Below, one piece after another: positions 1-8,518 of a stretch of 64,000 bases of DNA; position 1 is the stretch's first letter; each line of letters opens with the position of its first letter. Position numbers and translations under genes: made by a program. The notes under the pieces are model-generated. The model did no database searches and had not been told where the DNA came from. It saw only the letters and a list, made by a program, of their open reading frames with translations. The stretch comes from Oceanobacter sp. (lineage in GTDB: Bacteria > Pseudomonadota > Gammaproteobacteria > Pseudomonadales > Oceanobacteraceae): contig NVWL01000015.1 in assembly GCA_002733645.1 (NCBI GenBank), forward strand, positions 1 through 64,000. The letters are read 5' to 3'.

Positions 1-113
1 GAGCCGGTTGCCGGAAAATCCAGTAAATATCGGACTTTCGGCCCAGAAAAGCGCGAAGCAGGGGGATGGGCCGTCCGCCCGGGGGACGCAGTCCACCAAA
101 GAGGGCAGCAGTT
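1..113. other. GC-rich intergenic segment, no gene recognised
   Basis: I see no convincing gene here. The segment is GC-rich and holds a short GTCC...GGAC hairpin around positions 73-87. The minus strand stays open for about 30 codons, but there is no start codon context or recognisable family. It leads directly into a dispersed repeat, so it may belong to a larger repeat cluster cut by the window edge. Confidence 0.4.
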
Positions 114-203
114 ATCGGGGCTCCGCCCCCGGCCCCGTGTAAGGAGAGGTATCTACTTACGATCCTCTCTTCTCGGCGCATTCGGCTTCATCCAGCCAAC
201 GGA
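114..203 (+). repeat. Dispersed GC-rich repeat, copy 1
   Basis: About 90 nt beginning with a CGGGGCTCCGCCCCCGGCCC block and ending near CATCCAGCCAACGG. It matches, with only a few differences, the reverse strand of 27959-28047. The front part alone recurs at 27551-27579. The matching copies lie in intergenic DNA, which is the pattern of a non-coding dispersed repeat. Confidence 0.75.
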
Positions 204-335
204 GCTAGCTCATTGGGTTAGAGCGTCAGCGAAGCAGCCACAACAAGGCAAAAATCTTCGAAAAAGCGGAGTTTACTGAAGTAAATGAGCATTTTGAGAA
301 GATTTTTAACGCCGTTGTGGCAATGCAGCTAGCTC
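202..335. repeat. Imperfect 134-nt palindrome
   Basis: Outer arms GAGCTAGCT (202-210) and AGCTAGCTC (327-335) enclose inner arms GCCACAAC...AAAAATCTTC (237-259) and GAAGATTTTT...GTTGTGGC (298-321). The transcript of either strand could fold into one long hairpin. It ends at the purU stop codon, so it could act as a 3' structure for purU, although no U-run follows it. It may equally be a mobile hairpin element. Confidence 0.6.
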
Positions 336-1186
336 TAAAAGACGATGGTCTTGTTACCGTGAAGTAGGACTCTGTCTTCTAAATGACTCCGCACCCCACG
401 CGCCAGTACTGACTTCTCAACATCTTTGCCTAAACGCACCATGTCATCGACGGTATCGTTATGACTGATGCGAATCACGTCTTGATCAATAATTGGCCCT
501 GCATCCAGCTCTTCTGTCACGTAATGACAGGTGGCACCTATCAACTTTACACCACGCTCGGCGGCCTGATGGTACGGCTTTGCACCGGCAAATGAAGGCA
601 AGAAGCTGTGGTGTATGTTTATGATTTGGCCGACGTATTTTTCACACAGCTCTTGCGGAAGAATCTGCATGTAGCGTGCTAATACAATCGTGTCGGCTTT
701 GTGCTCTTCAACAATGGCATTCACACGTCGGAAGTGCTCGGCTTTATTGTCTTTATCCATAGGCACGTAAAAATACGGAATACCATGCCATTCAACGAGT
801 GAGCGCAGGTCATCATGATTTGAGATCACGCACGGAATATCGCAGTCGAGTTCTTTGCTGTGCCAGCGATGCAGAAGGTCCACCAAGCAGTGGCTTTGCT
901 TACTCGCCATCAAAATAACCTTCTTTGGCAAACCGCTATCGCATACTTGCCAGTTCATGCCAAATTCATCAGCAATGGGTGAGAAGGCCTGCTTTAACCC
1001 CTCTAAATCAAAAGGCAGAGAGTCCTCACGAATACAGTGACGCATGAAGAAACGACCGCTTACTGGGTCTGAATAATGGTTGGCTTGAACGATCCAGCCC
1101 CCATGCCCAGAGAAAAACTGGCCTACTTTGGCAACGATACCCACCCTGTCAGGGCAAGAAATGGTCAAACGAAATACTCTTTCCAT
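335..1186 (-). CDS. purU: Formyltetrahydrofolate deformylase
   Basis: PurU hydrolyses 10-formyl-tetrahydrofolate to formate and tetrahydrofolate, feeding PurT-dependent purine synthesis and balancing the one-carbon pool in the cytoplasm. The 283-residue length is normal for the family. Residues 1-80 form an ACT domain (starting RLTISCPDRVGIVAKVGQF). The remainder is a formyltransferase-like hydrolase domain with the SNHDDL region, the INIHHSFLPSF motif carrying the catalytic His, and the GATCHYVTEELDAGPII stretch containing the conserved Asp. It is transcribed alone and diverges from the gene at 1296. A palindrome lies directly at its 3' end. purE and purK lie elsewhere in the window, with no visible operon link. 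Confidence 0.97.
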   Translation of the reverse strand: MERVFRLTISCPDRVGIVAKVGQFFSGHGGWIVQANHYSDPVSGRFFMRHCIREDSLPFDLEGLKQAFSPIADEFGMNWQVCDSGLPKKVILMASKQSHCLVDLLHRWHSKELDCDIPCVISNHDDLRSLVEWHGIPYFYVPMDKDNKAEHFRRVNAIVEEHKADTIVLARYMQILPQELCEKYVGQIINIHHSFLPSFAGAKPYHQAAERGVKLIGATCHYVTEELDAGPIIDQDVIRISHNDTVDDMVRLGKDVEKSVLARGVRSHLEDRVLLHGNKTIVF

Positions 1187-1295
1187 AATGTGATAGACAA
1201 CTCAATAGCGACGGTTAATGCCCTTGCAACCACGTGGTTTACATGGTCAACTTCTAATAATTCACACATGTTCAGGCACACACAGAGATGGACCT

Positions 1296-2066
1296 ATGTT
1301 ACTCCTTAGAACGCTAATACTCACTTTGTTTATCAGCGTCCCCGCATATGCGACAGGGCCAGACACCGAGCAAAGCCTATTCGAGCTTTCCACGAACGTC
1401 AAAACCCTCTTGCTGAAGTATTATCATGTACAAGCCGATGAGGGAAACCCGCAACTTGTTGCTGAGCTTCTCGACCATCGTAGCAAAGTACGTCAGCAAC
1501 ATTCGGACTTAATACTTAGCCTTGGTAATGAGTATGTGTCTTATCAAGAAGGCATGGCCCGACACTGGACCGAATTTAATCGCCTGCTTGATCAGAACAT
1601 CAACGAAGTCCGTGAAAGTAATTATCCCGAGCTTCAAGTCGTCACTCTGATGCGCAAATCTCAGCGCTCTTTGCTGAATGAAATGGAGAGCCTTTCCGAA
1701 ATTATCTTGCTCGACAATGAGGTCAGCTTAAACGACCTCGAGTTATGGCAGCGTAAGCAGAAGGCATTAATGCTGGATGTGGTTGAACGTTACATTGAAC
1801 GTGCTGCCTCATCGATGGGGGCTCCACTAACGATTGATCAAGTAGATATCGCGGTAGTCTGTAAGCAATTCGAGCGCGGCATTACTGAATTACAAGGCAA
1901 GCTTACCTCGCCGGAAGCACAGAAGCAGATGAACAAAATTCGCAGTCAGTGGTTGTTCATAGAGCGTGCTGCGACAGACAACACAGCGAAGCTAGTTCCC
2001 TTCCTTGTCATGCGTTATACCGACACCATTCTTGGACGCCTAGACTCCATCGAAGAGTACATCTGA
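1296..2066 (+). CDS. Secreted helical protein of unknown function
   Basis: I do not recognise a named family. I place the start at the internal ATG at 1296, because the protein then opens with a clean signal peptide (LLLRTLILTLFISVPAYA, cleaved near residue 20) and a purine-rich AGAGATGG lies just upstream. The mature part of about 235 residues is almost entirely predicted helix, rich in Glu, Gln, Arg and Leu. Its first half resembles, loosely, the helical N-terminal sensor module found in PilJ- and NarX-like receptors, but no transmembrane segment or signalling domain follows, so it is probably a free periplasmic protein. It lies 40 nt upstream of a CBS-domain gene on the same strand. Confidence 0.7.
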   Translation: MLLLRTLILTLFISVPAYATGPDTEQSLFELSTNVKTLLLKYYHVQADEGNPQLVAELLDHRSKVRQQHSDLILSLGNEYVSYQEGMARHWTEFNRLLDQNINEVRESNYPELQVVTLMRKSQRSLLNEMESLSEIILLDNEVSLNDLELWQRKQKALMLDVVERYIERAASSMGAPLTIDQVDIAVVCKQFERGITELQGKLTSPEAQKQMNKIRSQWLFIERAATDNTAKLVPFLVMRYTDTILGRLDSIEEYI

Positions 2067-2106
2067 GCAGCCATGAATCTGCTCAGTCGATACGTCTGAG
2101 GTACTT

Positions 2107-2697
2107 ATGGGATTAATCGTTTTTGATATGGGGCGGCGCATTGAAACGCCCCTTTCAACTCCTCGCCGCCGTGTTCAGGCTGTTCGTGCAACACCGCCAA
2201 CCGGCGCTATTGATGCAAACACCACCACAAGTTCTACCAAGCAGGCACATCAAAAAATAGAACAGTACACTGAACAAGAACACGAACCTCAAGCGGTCGC
2301 GTTTGCCGGTGACATCATGGAGCATGAACTGCATACCGCCGGACCGAATACGTCGATCGAAGATGCCTTTGAAAAAATGCAGACCCACAGCATTCATCAC
2401 CTCCCCATTATTTCAGACACCGCCGAACTACAAGCGATCATTTCAGACAGAGCTATACTGAAGGCATTAGCGTTAAAAGCAACCAGTCCGAAAAGCGCTG
2501 TCATAAGCATTGCTGCTCGCCCTGTTTACTGTGTGCGCGACAACACAGACATACGTCAAACAGCCCGGTTATTATGTGACTATCACATTGGCGCTTTGCC
2601 TGTTATTAACCAAGATAACCAACTTACAGGCATTATTACTCGTAGTGATTTACTACGACTAATGAGTGATTACGGCCCCTTAGAGTTGTGGGCCTAG
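2107..2697 (+). CDS. CBS-domain pair protein
   Basis: A 196-residue cytoplasmic protein. Residues 1-65 are a low-complexity Thr/Gln-rich tail. Two CBS motifs follow, about residues 70-125 (starting at AGDIMEHELHTAGPNTSIE) and 130-190 (ending GIITRSDLLRLMSDYGPLEL). CBS pairs usually bind adenosyl nucleotides and regulate a partner. No catalytic domain is attached, so this is a stand-alone module with an unknown partner. It lies between a secreted protein gene and ppnN; ppnN handles nucleotides, which makes a nucleotide-sensing role plausible but unproven. A second two-CBS protein is at 43137. Confidence 0.85.
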   Translation: MGLIVFDMGRRIETPLSTPRRRVQAVRATPPTGAIDANTTTSSTKQAHQKIEQYTEQEHEPQAVAFAGDIMEHELHTAGPNTSIEDAFEKMQTHSIHHLPIISDTAELQAIISDRAILKALALKATSPKSAVISIAARPVYCVRDNTDIRQTARLLCDYHIGALPVINQDNQLTGIITRSDLLRLMSDYGPLELWA

Positions 2698-2751
2698 CAA
2701 ATAAGAAAAACCGCCTGATCACAGGCTCGAATTGACTAGGAGTCATATTCA

Positions 2752-4113
2752 TTGGCTAAAGATTACGAACTAATTCACCCCAGAACACACATGAGAGTGC
2801 TCTCTCAATACGAAATTCAAAAACTCGCTGATGTCGGTAGCGCCTCGTACGAACTTCTTCGCCGTTGTGCATTCGCCGTATTATCAGCCGGTAGCCAAGA
2901 AGACGATTACACTCGTCTTGAAGAAGATTACCGAAAATTCAAAATCACAGTGGAGCAAGAAGAGCGTGGCATTGTATTAAGGCTATCTGGCGCACCCCAC
3001 GGAGCCTTTGTTGATAATCAAATTATTCGTGGTGTACGCGAGCAGTTATTCTCGGTATTACGCGATATTTTATACGCTCAAGAATCTATTTTGCAGGCAC
3101 ACCGTTTTGATTTAACGAATAGCCAAGACATCACTAATGCTGTTTTCCACTTGCTACGTAACGCCAATTTATTACAGCCTGACGTTGAGCCTAAACTTGT
3201 CGTTTGCTGGGGCGGGCACTCAATTCCACCGAATGAATACCAATACACCAAAGAAGTTGGCTACGAGCTCGGTTTACGCGGCATGGATATTGGCACGGGC
3301 TGTGGTCCCGGTGCAATGAAAGGCCCGATGAAAGGCGCAACCATCGGTCATGCGAAACAGCATATTCGCAATGGTCGTTATATTGGTATAACAGAACCGG
3401 GAATTATTGCAGCCGAATCGCCGAACCCCATTGTTAATGAATTGGTGATTTTGCCTGATATTGAAAAACGCCTTGAAGCATTTGTACGTCTGGCTCATGG
3501 CATTATTATTTTCCCTGGCGGCCCGGGTACAGCGGAAGAAATCCTCTATATTTTAGGTGTACTATCGCACCCAGATAACGCCAACTTGCCTTATCCACTC
3601 ATCATTACAGGGCCTGAAGAAACTCGCGATTACCTTCATGATATCCATCGTTTTATTGGTGAGACATTAGGTAAGAGTGCTCAAGATCGTTATCAGTTAA
3701 TTATTAATGATCCGGTCGAAGTTGCACGAGTAATGAACCAAGGCATTAAACATGTTCGTAGTTTTCGGCGTGAAAATAACGATGCCTTCTTTTACAACTG
3801 GTCACTGACGGTAGCACCGGATTTTCAGGTACCTTTTGAACCAACCCACGAAAATATGAAGGCATTAAAACTCAGCCATTCTCAGAAAAAACATCACTTG
3901 GCCGCTGACTTGCGCCGAGCATTTTCTGGAATTGTCTCCGGTAATGTTAAAGCCGATGGGGTTGAATTAGTACGTGAGCACGGCCCTTACGAAATTCACG
4001 GCGACAAAGACATTTTAGAAGGTATGGATCGCCTATTGAGAGCCATGGTTGAACACGGTCGCATGAAAATTAGTGGTGACTACAAGCCGTGTTATAAAAT
4101 TCTTAAGGATTAA
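2752..4113 (+). CDS. ppnN: Pyrimidine/purine nucleotide 5'-monophosphate nucleosidase
   Basis: PpnN (formerly YgdH) cleaves nucleoside 5'-monophosphates to base and ribose-5-phosphate and is stimulated by (p)ppGpp in E. coli. The 453 residues match the family along their length. The LOG-type core has VVCWGGHSI, GTGCGPGAMKGPMKGA and the FPGGPGTAEE signature, and the C-terminal DLRRAFSGIVSGNVK region is present. The start is a TTG codon, chosen because AGGAG (2738-2742) sits 9 nt upstream and the sequence from there matches the family N-terminus. A strong terminator follows, so it ends its transcription unit. Confidence 0.96.
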   Translation: MAKDYELIHPRTHMRVLSQYEIQKLADVGSASYELLRRCAFAVLSAGSQEDDYTRLEEDYRKFKITVEQEERGIVLRLSGAPHGAFVDNQIIRGVREQLFSVLRDILYAQESILQAHRFDLTNSQDITNAVFHLLRNANLLQPDVEPKLVVCWGGHSIPPNEYQYTKEVGYELGLRGMDIGTGCGPGAMKGPMKGATIGHAKQHIRNGRYIGITEPGIIAAESPNPIVNELVILPDIEKRLEAFVRLAHGIIIFPGGPGTAEEILYILGVLSHPDNANLPYPLIITGPEETRDYLHDIHRFIGETLGKSAQDRYQLIINDPVEVARVMNQGIKHVRSFRRENNDAFFYNWSLTVAPDFQVPFEPTHENMKALKLSHSQKKHHLAADLRRAFSGIVSGNVKADGVELVREHGPYEIHGDKDILEGMDRLLRAMVEHGRMKISGDYKPCYKILKD

Positions 4114-4147
4114 TCTATTTTTTATGATGTATAGTTAGTTATTAGCT

Positions 4148-4192
4148 ATAAGAGCCAAAATGTAAATCATCTTGGCTCTTATTATTTTTTAT
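4148..4192 (+). terminator. Rho-independent terminator of ppnN
   Basis: An 11-bp stem ATAAGAGCCAA / TTGGCTCTTAT (4148-4158 and 4172-4182) is followed by ATTTTTT. It lies 35 nt after the ppnN stop codon. The T-run is on the plus-strand side, so it serves ppnN. Confidence 0.85.
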
Positions 4193-4214
4193 AACTATTT
4201 TTTACCGGTTTTCA

Positions 4215-4907
4215 TTAATGATTATGACCGCCATCTAGCGCGTGTCCATGCTCATCATAAAATCCGCTTGCACCGTGACTCACAAACCCCATGCGTATCA
4301 TTTTACGAACAAAGGGATCGTCTTCGCTATCACCAATATCCGCATAATCAATCGTGCGATAATCATCTCGCAAGGCAAAAGCAGCTTGACTGGTCATAAG
4401 AGGTTGTTCACGCAAATTCCAATGTACAGATGGAGTTTGATATTCGATCAGGCGTTTTTTTTCTGGATTCCAAATAAATTTCATTTGACCATCAGCAGAT
4501 TGAAACGCTTCGACAATATCGCATCCAGATCCAGAACGGCTAACTAACGTCATTGAATCTTTAACCGAACTAGGAACGCCCATGGTTATTTGATCCCATG
4601 TCAAAGTACCGCCGTCAATAGCGTCCCCCGGTTGATATTCAATCGCATGCTTTTCTTGGTCAAAAAACCGGGTAAGTTTCAGCCTACCATCAGGAATCTG
4701 ATTCCATTCATCAGCAAGTTTCTTCTCTTCAAATACTTGCAATACTCTACCTTGGTCAAAATAAATAGACAGTGTGTGCTGGCTGTTTTTAGTACTTACG
4801 CTGTAGGTTGAAGCAAGTTCCTTCTCACACAATTCAACCGCCTGAGAAGCAATTGGTACACATATTAAAAATAGAGAAATCATCATTTTTTTCATAAATA
4901 TTCTCAT
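4215..4907 (-). CDS. Small secreted protein of unknown function
   Basis: I do not recognise the family. The 230 residues begin with a signal peptide (KKMMISLFLICVPIASQA); the ATG at 4895 (residue 5) could equally be the start. The mature part is beta-strand-like, has two cysteines (LCEKEL and SGCDIV) that could form a disulfide, and ends in a His-rich tail (GHALDGGHNH) that might bind a metal. It follows the alkaline phosphatase pair on the same strand, but a terminator lies between them, so it probably has its own promoter. A link to phosphate-starvation metalloenzymes is only suggested by position. Confidence 0.75.
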   Translation of the reverse strand: MRIFMKKMMISLFLICVPIASQAVELCEKELASTYSVSTKNSQHTLSIYFDQGRVLQVFEEKKLADEWNQIPDGRLKLTRFFDQEKHAIEYQPGDAIDGGTLTWDQITMGVPSSVKDSMTLVSRSGSGCDIVEAFQSADGQMKFIWNPEKKRLIEYQTPSVHWNLREQPLMTSQAAFALRDDYRTIDYADIGDSEDDPFVRKMIRMGFVSHGASGFYDEHGHALDGGHNH

Positions 4908-4934
4908 TCGATATAAGTTTCTAGCAAAGAAAAA

Positions 4935-4960
4935 AGCCGAGAGCTATAAAGCTCTCGACT
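4935..4960 (-). terminator. Terminator after the phosphatase pair
   Basis: Stem GTCGAGAGC...GCTCTCGGC read on the minus strand, followed by a TTTTTT run (plus-strand A-run 4929-4935). It lies about 20 nt after the stop codon of the lipoprotein phosphatase and closes the two-gene phosphatase unit. Confidence 0.85.
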
Positions 4961-4979
4961 TATCGACCATTAAATTTGA

Positions 4980-6701
4980 TTAATTCGCTGTCGCTTCAGC
5001 TTTATTAACCAAATCGGCAGCATGGTTCATTACATGGAAAATGACACTTTGTTCATTTGTACCTGTCACTAAATGTGAGCCTGGTCCCATTGCAAAAATC
5101 CCAACATCTTCACCCGAATGCGTTTCCGAGCCTAGTGGAATCATTGCTTCTTGGTGATAACCTGGTGTTGTTGTATCAACAGAGGTTAAATCTTTACGAC
5201 CCGCATCCGCTGCAGCACTGTAAGACGCATCAGCATCGGTTTCAGCACCTAGATCGCGGAAACCTAAACCATTGGTATAGCCTAGAGTCGTGTATGGCAT
5301 GCCATCACTTGCTGTTGCAGGTTCGGTTGCACCGACTGAAACCACTTTTCCTAAGATCGGATTACCACGCTTAGGATATCCGGCAATAGTAAATACATGT
5401 CCATGGTCTGCCGTCACGATAATCAGCGTTTCTTCAGGCTTAGTATTATCTACCGCCGCCTGAATTGCCTCAGACAATGCAATGGTATCATTCAACGCAT
5501 TGTATGCATTACCAGCATGGTGAGCATGATCAATACGTCCAGACTCAACCATCAGGAAGAAACCTTTGTTGTTGTTATCAAGGACACCAATAGCTTTCTC
5601 TGTCATTTCAGCAATAGACGGCTCGCCCGCGACATCATTCCCGCGATCCGCTTCATATTGCATGTGCGATTCGTTAAATAAACCAAACAAGCGTGGTGTA
5701 TTTTCGGTATCAACGGCATCAAAACCGGCTTGATCCATCACATACACACCCGTGCTATATCGAGTTTTCCATTCCTCAACTAAGTTACGACCGTCGGTAC
5801 GGTCACCTTCAACCGCACTAACTGCATCAGTTGAGTTAAAGCTGGCATCTTTTGGCAAGAAGCTACGACGTCCGCCACCCATGACAACTTCGATACCATC
5901 AACAGAAACACCATATCGATTTTGCAATTCGGATTCGAAATTCACTAGTTGAGCAGCAATATCCTTGCAACCAGCATCTTTTGCTTCGGTTGACATATCG
6001 CCATCATCTTCCCAATTTCGATCAGCAGCGTGAGAGTATGTCGCCGCTGGTGTTGCGTGAGTAATACGAGCAGTAGAAACGACTCCGGTACTCTTGCCTG
6101 CAATTTCAGCTAATTCCAATGCCGTAATGACTTCGTTTCCAGCAACAGTAGAGCAGTCACCACGAACGATATCTTCGTCTACACCAATCACGCCAACGTC
6201 TGTTTTAATCCCAGACATCATGGCAGTCATTGTTCCTGCTGAATCTGGCGTCTGAGCATCAACGTTATAGGTTTTTGCTAGACCGGAAAACGGAAAAGCT
6301 TCAAAACTCAACGAGTTTTCTTCACCAGCCATGGATTTATTTTGACCATCCAAAATTCGAGCAGCAGTGATGGTTGATATACCCATACCATCACCAACAA
6401 ATAAAATTACATTTTTTGCTGCGCCCGCTTCTTTAATAATAGCGTCAACATTGGCTTGAGCCGCTGTAATGCCTGATTCACCAGCTTTATACCAATCGTT
6501 TTCAGTGGATACAGCAATATCAGATTTAGTTAAACCAGCTTCTTCAATCGGTGCCTGCTGATCTATTGATGGTTTATCAACAATTGGCGTTTCATTGTTA
6601 TCATCTACCGGATCGGTAGTATTATTTTTTTTATTATCACCACCACAAGCGGTAAGTGATGCGACTAACATAGCAAGTGTTAATTTATTGAGTGTGTTCA
6701 T
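4980..6701 (-). CDS. Alkaline phosphatase, PhoA family, lipoprotein
   Basis: A phosphomonoesterase that releases phosphate from organic esters outside the inner membrane. The start is the ATG at 6701 (573 aa), with AAGGGTG 9 nt upstream. It gives a lipoprotein signal whose lipobox is LTACGG, so the mature Cys should be lipidated. The catalytic nucleophile is the Ser of TPDSAGTMTAM. Metal-site motifs are FVGDGMGIST, ESGRIDHAHHAGN, VTADHGHVF and GSETHSGED. The positions that are Asp153 and Lys328 in E. coli PhoA appear to be His here (THATPAATY; IDHAHH), as in mammalian-type enzymes. The acidic linker after the lipobox suggests surface tethering. It is a close paralogue of the gene just upstream, 11 nt away, and is probably cotranscribed with it. 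Confidence 0.95.
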   Translation of the reverse strand: MNTLNKLTLAMLVASLTACGGDNKKNNTTDPVDDNNETPIVDKPSIDQQAPIEEAGLTKSDIAVSTENDWYKAGESGITAAQANVDAIIKEAGAAKNVILFVGDGMGISTITAARILDGQNKSMAGEENSLSFEAFPFSGLAKTYNVDAQTPDSAGTMTAMMSGIKTDVGVIGVDEDIVRGDCSTVAGNEVITALELAEIAGKSTGVVSTARITHATPAATYSHAADRNWEDDGDMSTEAKDAGCKDIAAQLVNFESELQNRYGVSVDGIEVVMGGGRRSFLPKDASFNSTDAVSAVEGDRTDGRNLVEEWKTRYSTGVYVMDQAGFDAVDTENTPRLFGLFNESHMQYEADRGNDVAGEPSIAEMTEKAIGVLDNNNKGFFLMVESGRIDHAHHAGNAYNALNDTIALSEAIQAAVDNTKPEETLIIVTADHGHVFTIAGYPKRGNPILGKVVSVGATEPATASDGMPYTTLGYTNGLGFRDLGAETDADASYSAAADAGRKDLTSVDTTTPGYHQEAMIPLGSETHSGEDVGIFAMGPGSHLVTGTNEQSVIFHVMNHAADLVNKAEATAN

Positions 6702-6712
6702 TTCAATCACCC

Positions 6713-8287
6713 TTATTCTTTAACTAATGCAAGTGCATTATTTATAATATGAAAAATCATGTTTTGCTCGACGACACCTTGAGCCATCTGTGCACTAGGG
6801 CCTTTTGCATGTAATGCAATGTCTTCACCTGAATGAGTTTCAGACCCTAAAGGAATAACGGCTTCTTGATGGAAACCTGGTGTAGTAGTGTCGATGGCTG
6901 TTAAATCATAACGTCCGTTATCTGCTGCGGCTGAATAAGAAGCATCGGCATCAGTTTCATCACCTAAATCCCTAAACCCTAGCCCGTTGGTGTAACCCAA
7001 GGTGGTGTAAGGCATGCCATCGTTTGCTTTAGCAGGTTCAGTCGCACCAACAGAAACAACTTTACCTAAGATAGGGTTACCGCGCTTAGGATATCCAGCA
7101 ATAGTAAATACATGACCGTGGTCAGCCGTTACTAAAATTAGCGTTTCTTCTGGGTTCGTAGAATCTACCGCCGCTTGCACTGCTTTAGAAAGTTCAATCG
7201 CATCGTTTAATGCGTTATATGCGTTTCCTGCATGGTGAGCATGATCGATACGACCAGATTCAACCATCAAGAAAAATCCTTTCTCATTATTATCAAGGAT
7301 ATTGATAGCGGTTTCTGTCATTTCAGAAAGACTTGGCTCACCCGCGACATCATTATCGCGATCCGCTTCATATTGCATGTGTGATTCGTTAAATAAGCCA
7401 AATAGCTTATTGGTATTGTCCGCATCAATAGCATCAAATCCAGCCTGATCAATGACATAGGTTCCATTGCTGTATTTCGCCTGCCACTCTTCTGTTAAGT
7501 CACGTCCATCGGTACGGTCGCCTTCTACAGCACTGACGGCGTCAGCAGAATTGAATGCAGCATCTTTAGGCAAAAAGCTACGGCGACCGCCCCCCATAAC
7601 TACCTCAATCCCATCCACATCCACGTTATAACGCGCTTCAAGATACGGTTCGAAGTTAATTAATTGATCAGCAATGTCCTTACAGCCTGCATCCTTAGCT
7701 GTTGTACTCATATCACCATCATCTTCCCAGTTACGGTCAGCCGCATGTGCATAAGTAGCTGCTGGTGTTGCATGAGTAATTCGAGCAGTTGAGATAATGC
7801 CAGTGCTTAAGCCTTTTACTTCAGCCAGTTCTAATGCAGTAACTACTTCGTTACCAGAGACAGTTGTACAATCTCCTCGCTCGATATCTTCATCAACACC
7901 AATAACACCCACATCGGTTTTCAAACCAGACATCATGGCAGTCATTGTTCCTGCAGAATCGGGGGTTTGGGCATCAACGTTGTAGGTTTTGACTAATGCA
8001 GAAAACGGGAAAGCTTCAAAACTGAGTGCGTTTTCTTCACCGTCCATTCCGTTATTTTGGCCATCTAAAATACGGGCGGCGGTCAGAGTGGAGATTCCCA
8101 TGCCATCACCGACAAAAAGAATAACATTTTTTGCTTTTTCGGAGGTTGCCTGAGTTTGCTTGGTCGCAATCGCTTCTTGCGCATCGACAAACCATGCATT
8201 ACTAGCCTGATCAGCTGGGAGAATTCCCGCCTGTACACTGCTAGCTAGTAAGGTCATTACGACCATAGAGTTCATTTTAAAAGACAT
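6713..8287 (-). CDS. Alkaline phosphatase, PhoA family, soluble exported form
   Basis: Same enzyme family as its downstream neighbour, with the same catalytic motifs (TPDSAGTMTAM nucleophile, ESGRIDHAHHAGN, VTADHGHVF, GSETHSGED) and the same His pair in place of E. coli Asp153/Lys328. I choose the ATG at 8287 (524 aa) over the longer reading from 8350. From 8287 the protein has a normal Sec signal (MVVMTLLASSVQAG), and the longer start would lie almost on the promoter implied by the Pho-box array at 8368-8407. Here the signal ends in a soluble-type cleavage site, unlike the lipidated copy. The two copies are near-identical through the core and diverge at the N-terminus and last 20 residues. 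Confidence 0.94.
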   Translation of the reverse strand: MSFKMNSMVVMTLLASSVQAGILPADQASNAWFVDAQEAIATKQTQATSEKAKNVILFVGDGMGISTLTAARILDGQNNGMDGEENALSFEAFPFSALVKTYNVDAQTPDSAGTMTAMMSGLKTDVGVIGVDEDIERGDCTTVSGNEVVTALELAEVKGLSTGIISTARITHATPAATYAHAADRNWEDDGDMSTTAKDAGCKDIADQLINFEPYLEARYNVDVDGIEVVMGGGRRSFLPKDAAFNSADAVSAVEGDRTDGRDLTEEWQAKYSNGTYVIDQAGFDAIDADNTNKLFGLFNESHMQYEADRDNDVAGEPSLSEMTETAINILDNNEKGFFLMVESGRIDHAHHAGNAYNALNDAIELSKAVQAAVDSTNPEETLILVTADHGHVFTIAGYPKRGNPILGKVVSVGATEPAKANDGMPYTTLGYTNGLGFRDLGDETDADASYSAAADNGRYDLTAIDTTTPGFHQEAVIPLGSETHSGEDIALHAKGPSAQMAQGVVEQNMIFHIINNALALVKE

Positions 8288-8367
8288 GATTTCACCATCA
8301 TATTTATCATTTAACCAAGACAACAGATCACCAAGGAATGACTGCGCCATAACGTCCCGAGTAAACT

Positions 8368-8407
8368 AATGATTTCTTATGACAATTTTGTAGCTGAAAT
8401 ATGACTA
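8368..8407 (-). promoter_or_regulatory. Candidate PhoB-binding array (Pho boxes)
   Basis: Read on the minus strand, four 7-mers repeat at an exact 11-bp pitch: TAGTCAT (8407-8401), CAGCTAC (8396-8390), TTGTCAT (8385-8379) and AATCATT (8374-8368). They are separated by 4-nt A/T spacers. This is the layout of PhoB direct repeats (consensus CTGTCAT with A/T spacers). A weak -10-like TAGTTT follows. It lies 80 nt upstream of the first alkaline phosphatase, whose product is the classic Pho-regulon enzyme. Confidence 0.7.
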
Positions 8408-8518
8408 AAAAGTGAAAATTAAAAGTAGAGATGCCTAAGCACTTGCGGTCGAACTAATCTTAAACTATGCATTTTTCAGAGGTGCCTTAATATTAATAAG
8501 CACAAGCAATACTTCAAT

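Noticed and set aside
204-225. tRNA gene suggested by a D-arm-like stem-loop
   Set aside because: There is no acceptor stem, anticodon arm or T-arm around it; the sequence is part of a long palindrome instead.
4242-4811. Plus-strand open frames opposite the small secreted protein
   Set aside because: They lack ribosome sites and domain patterns, and overlap a minus-strand gene with a signal peptide and terminator context.
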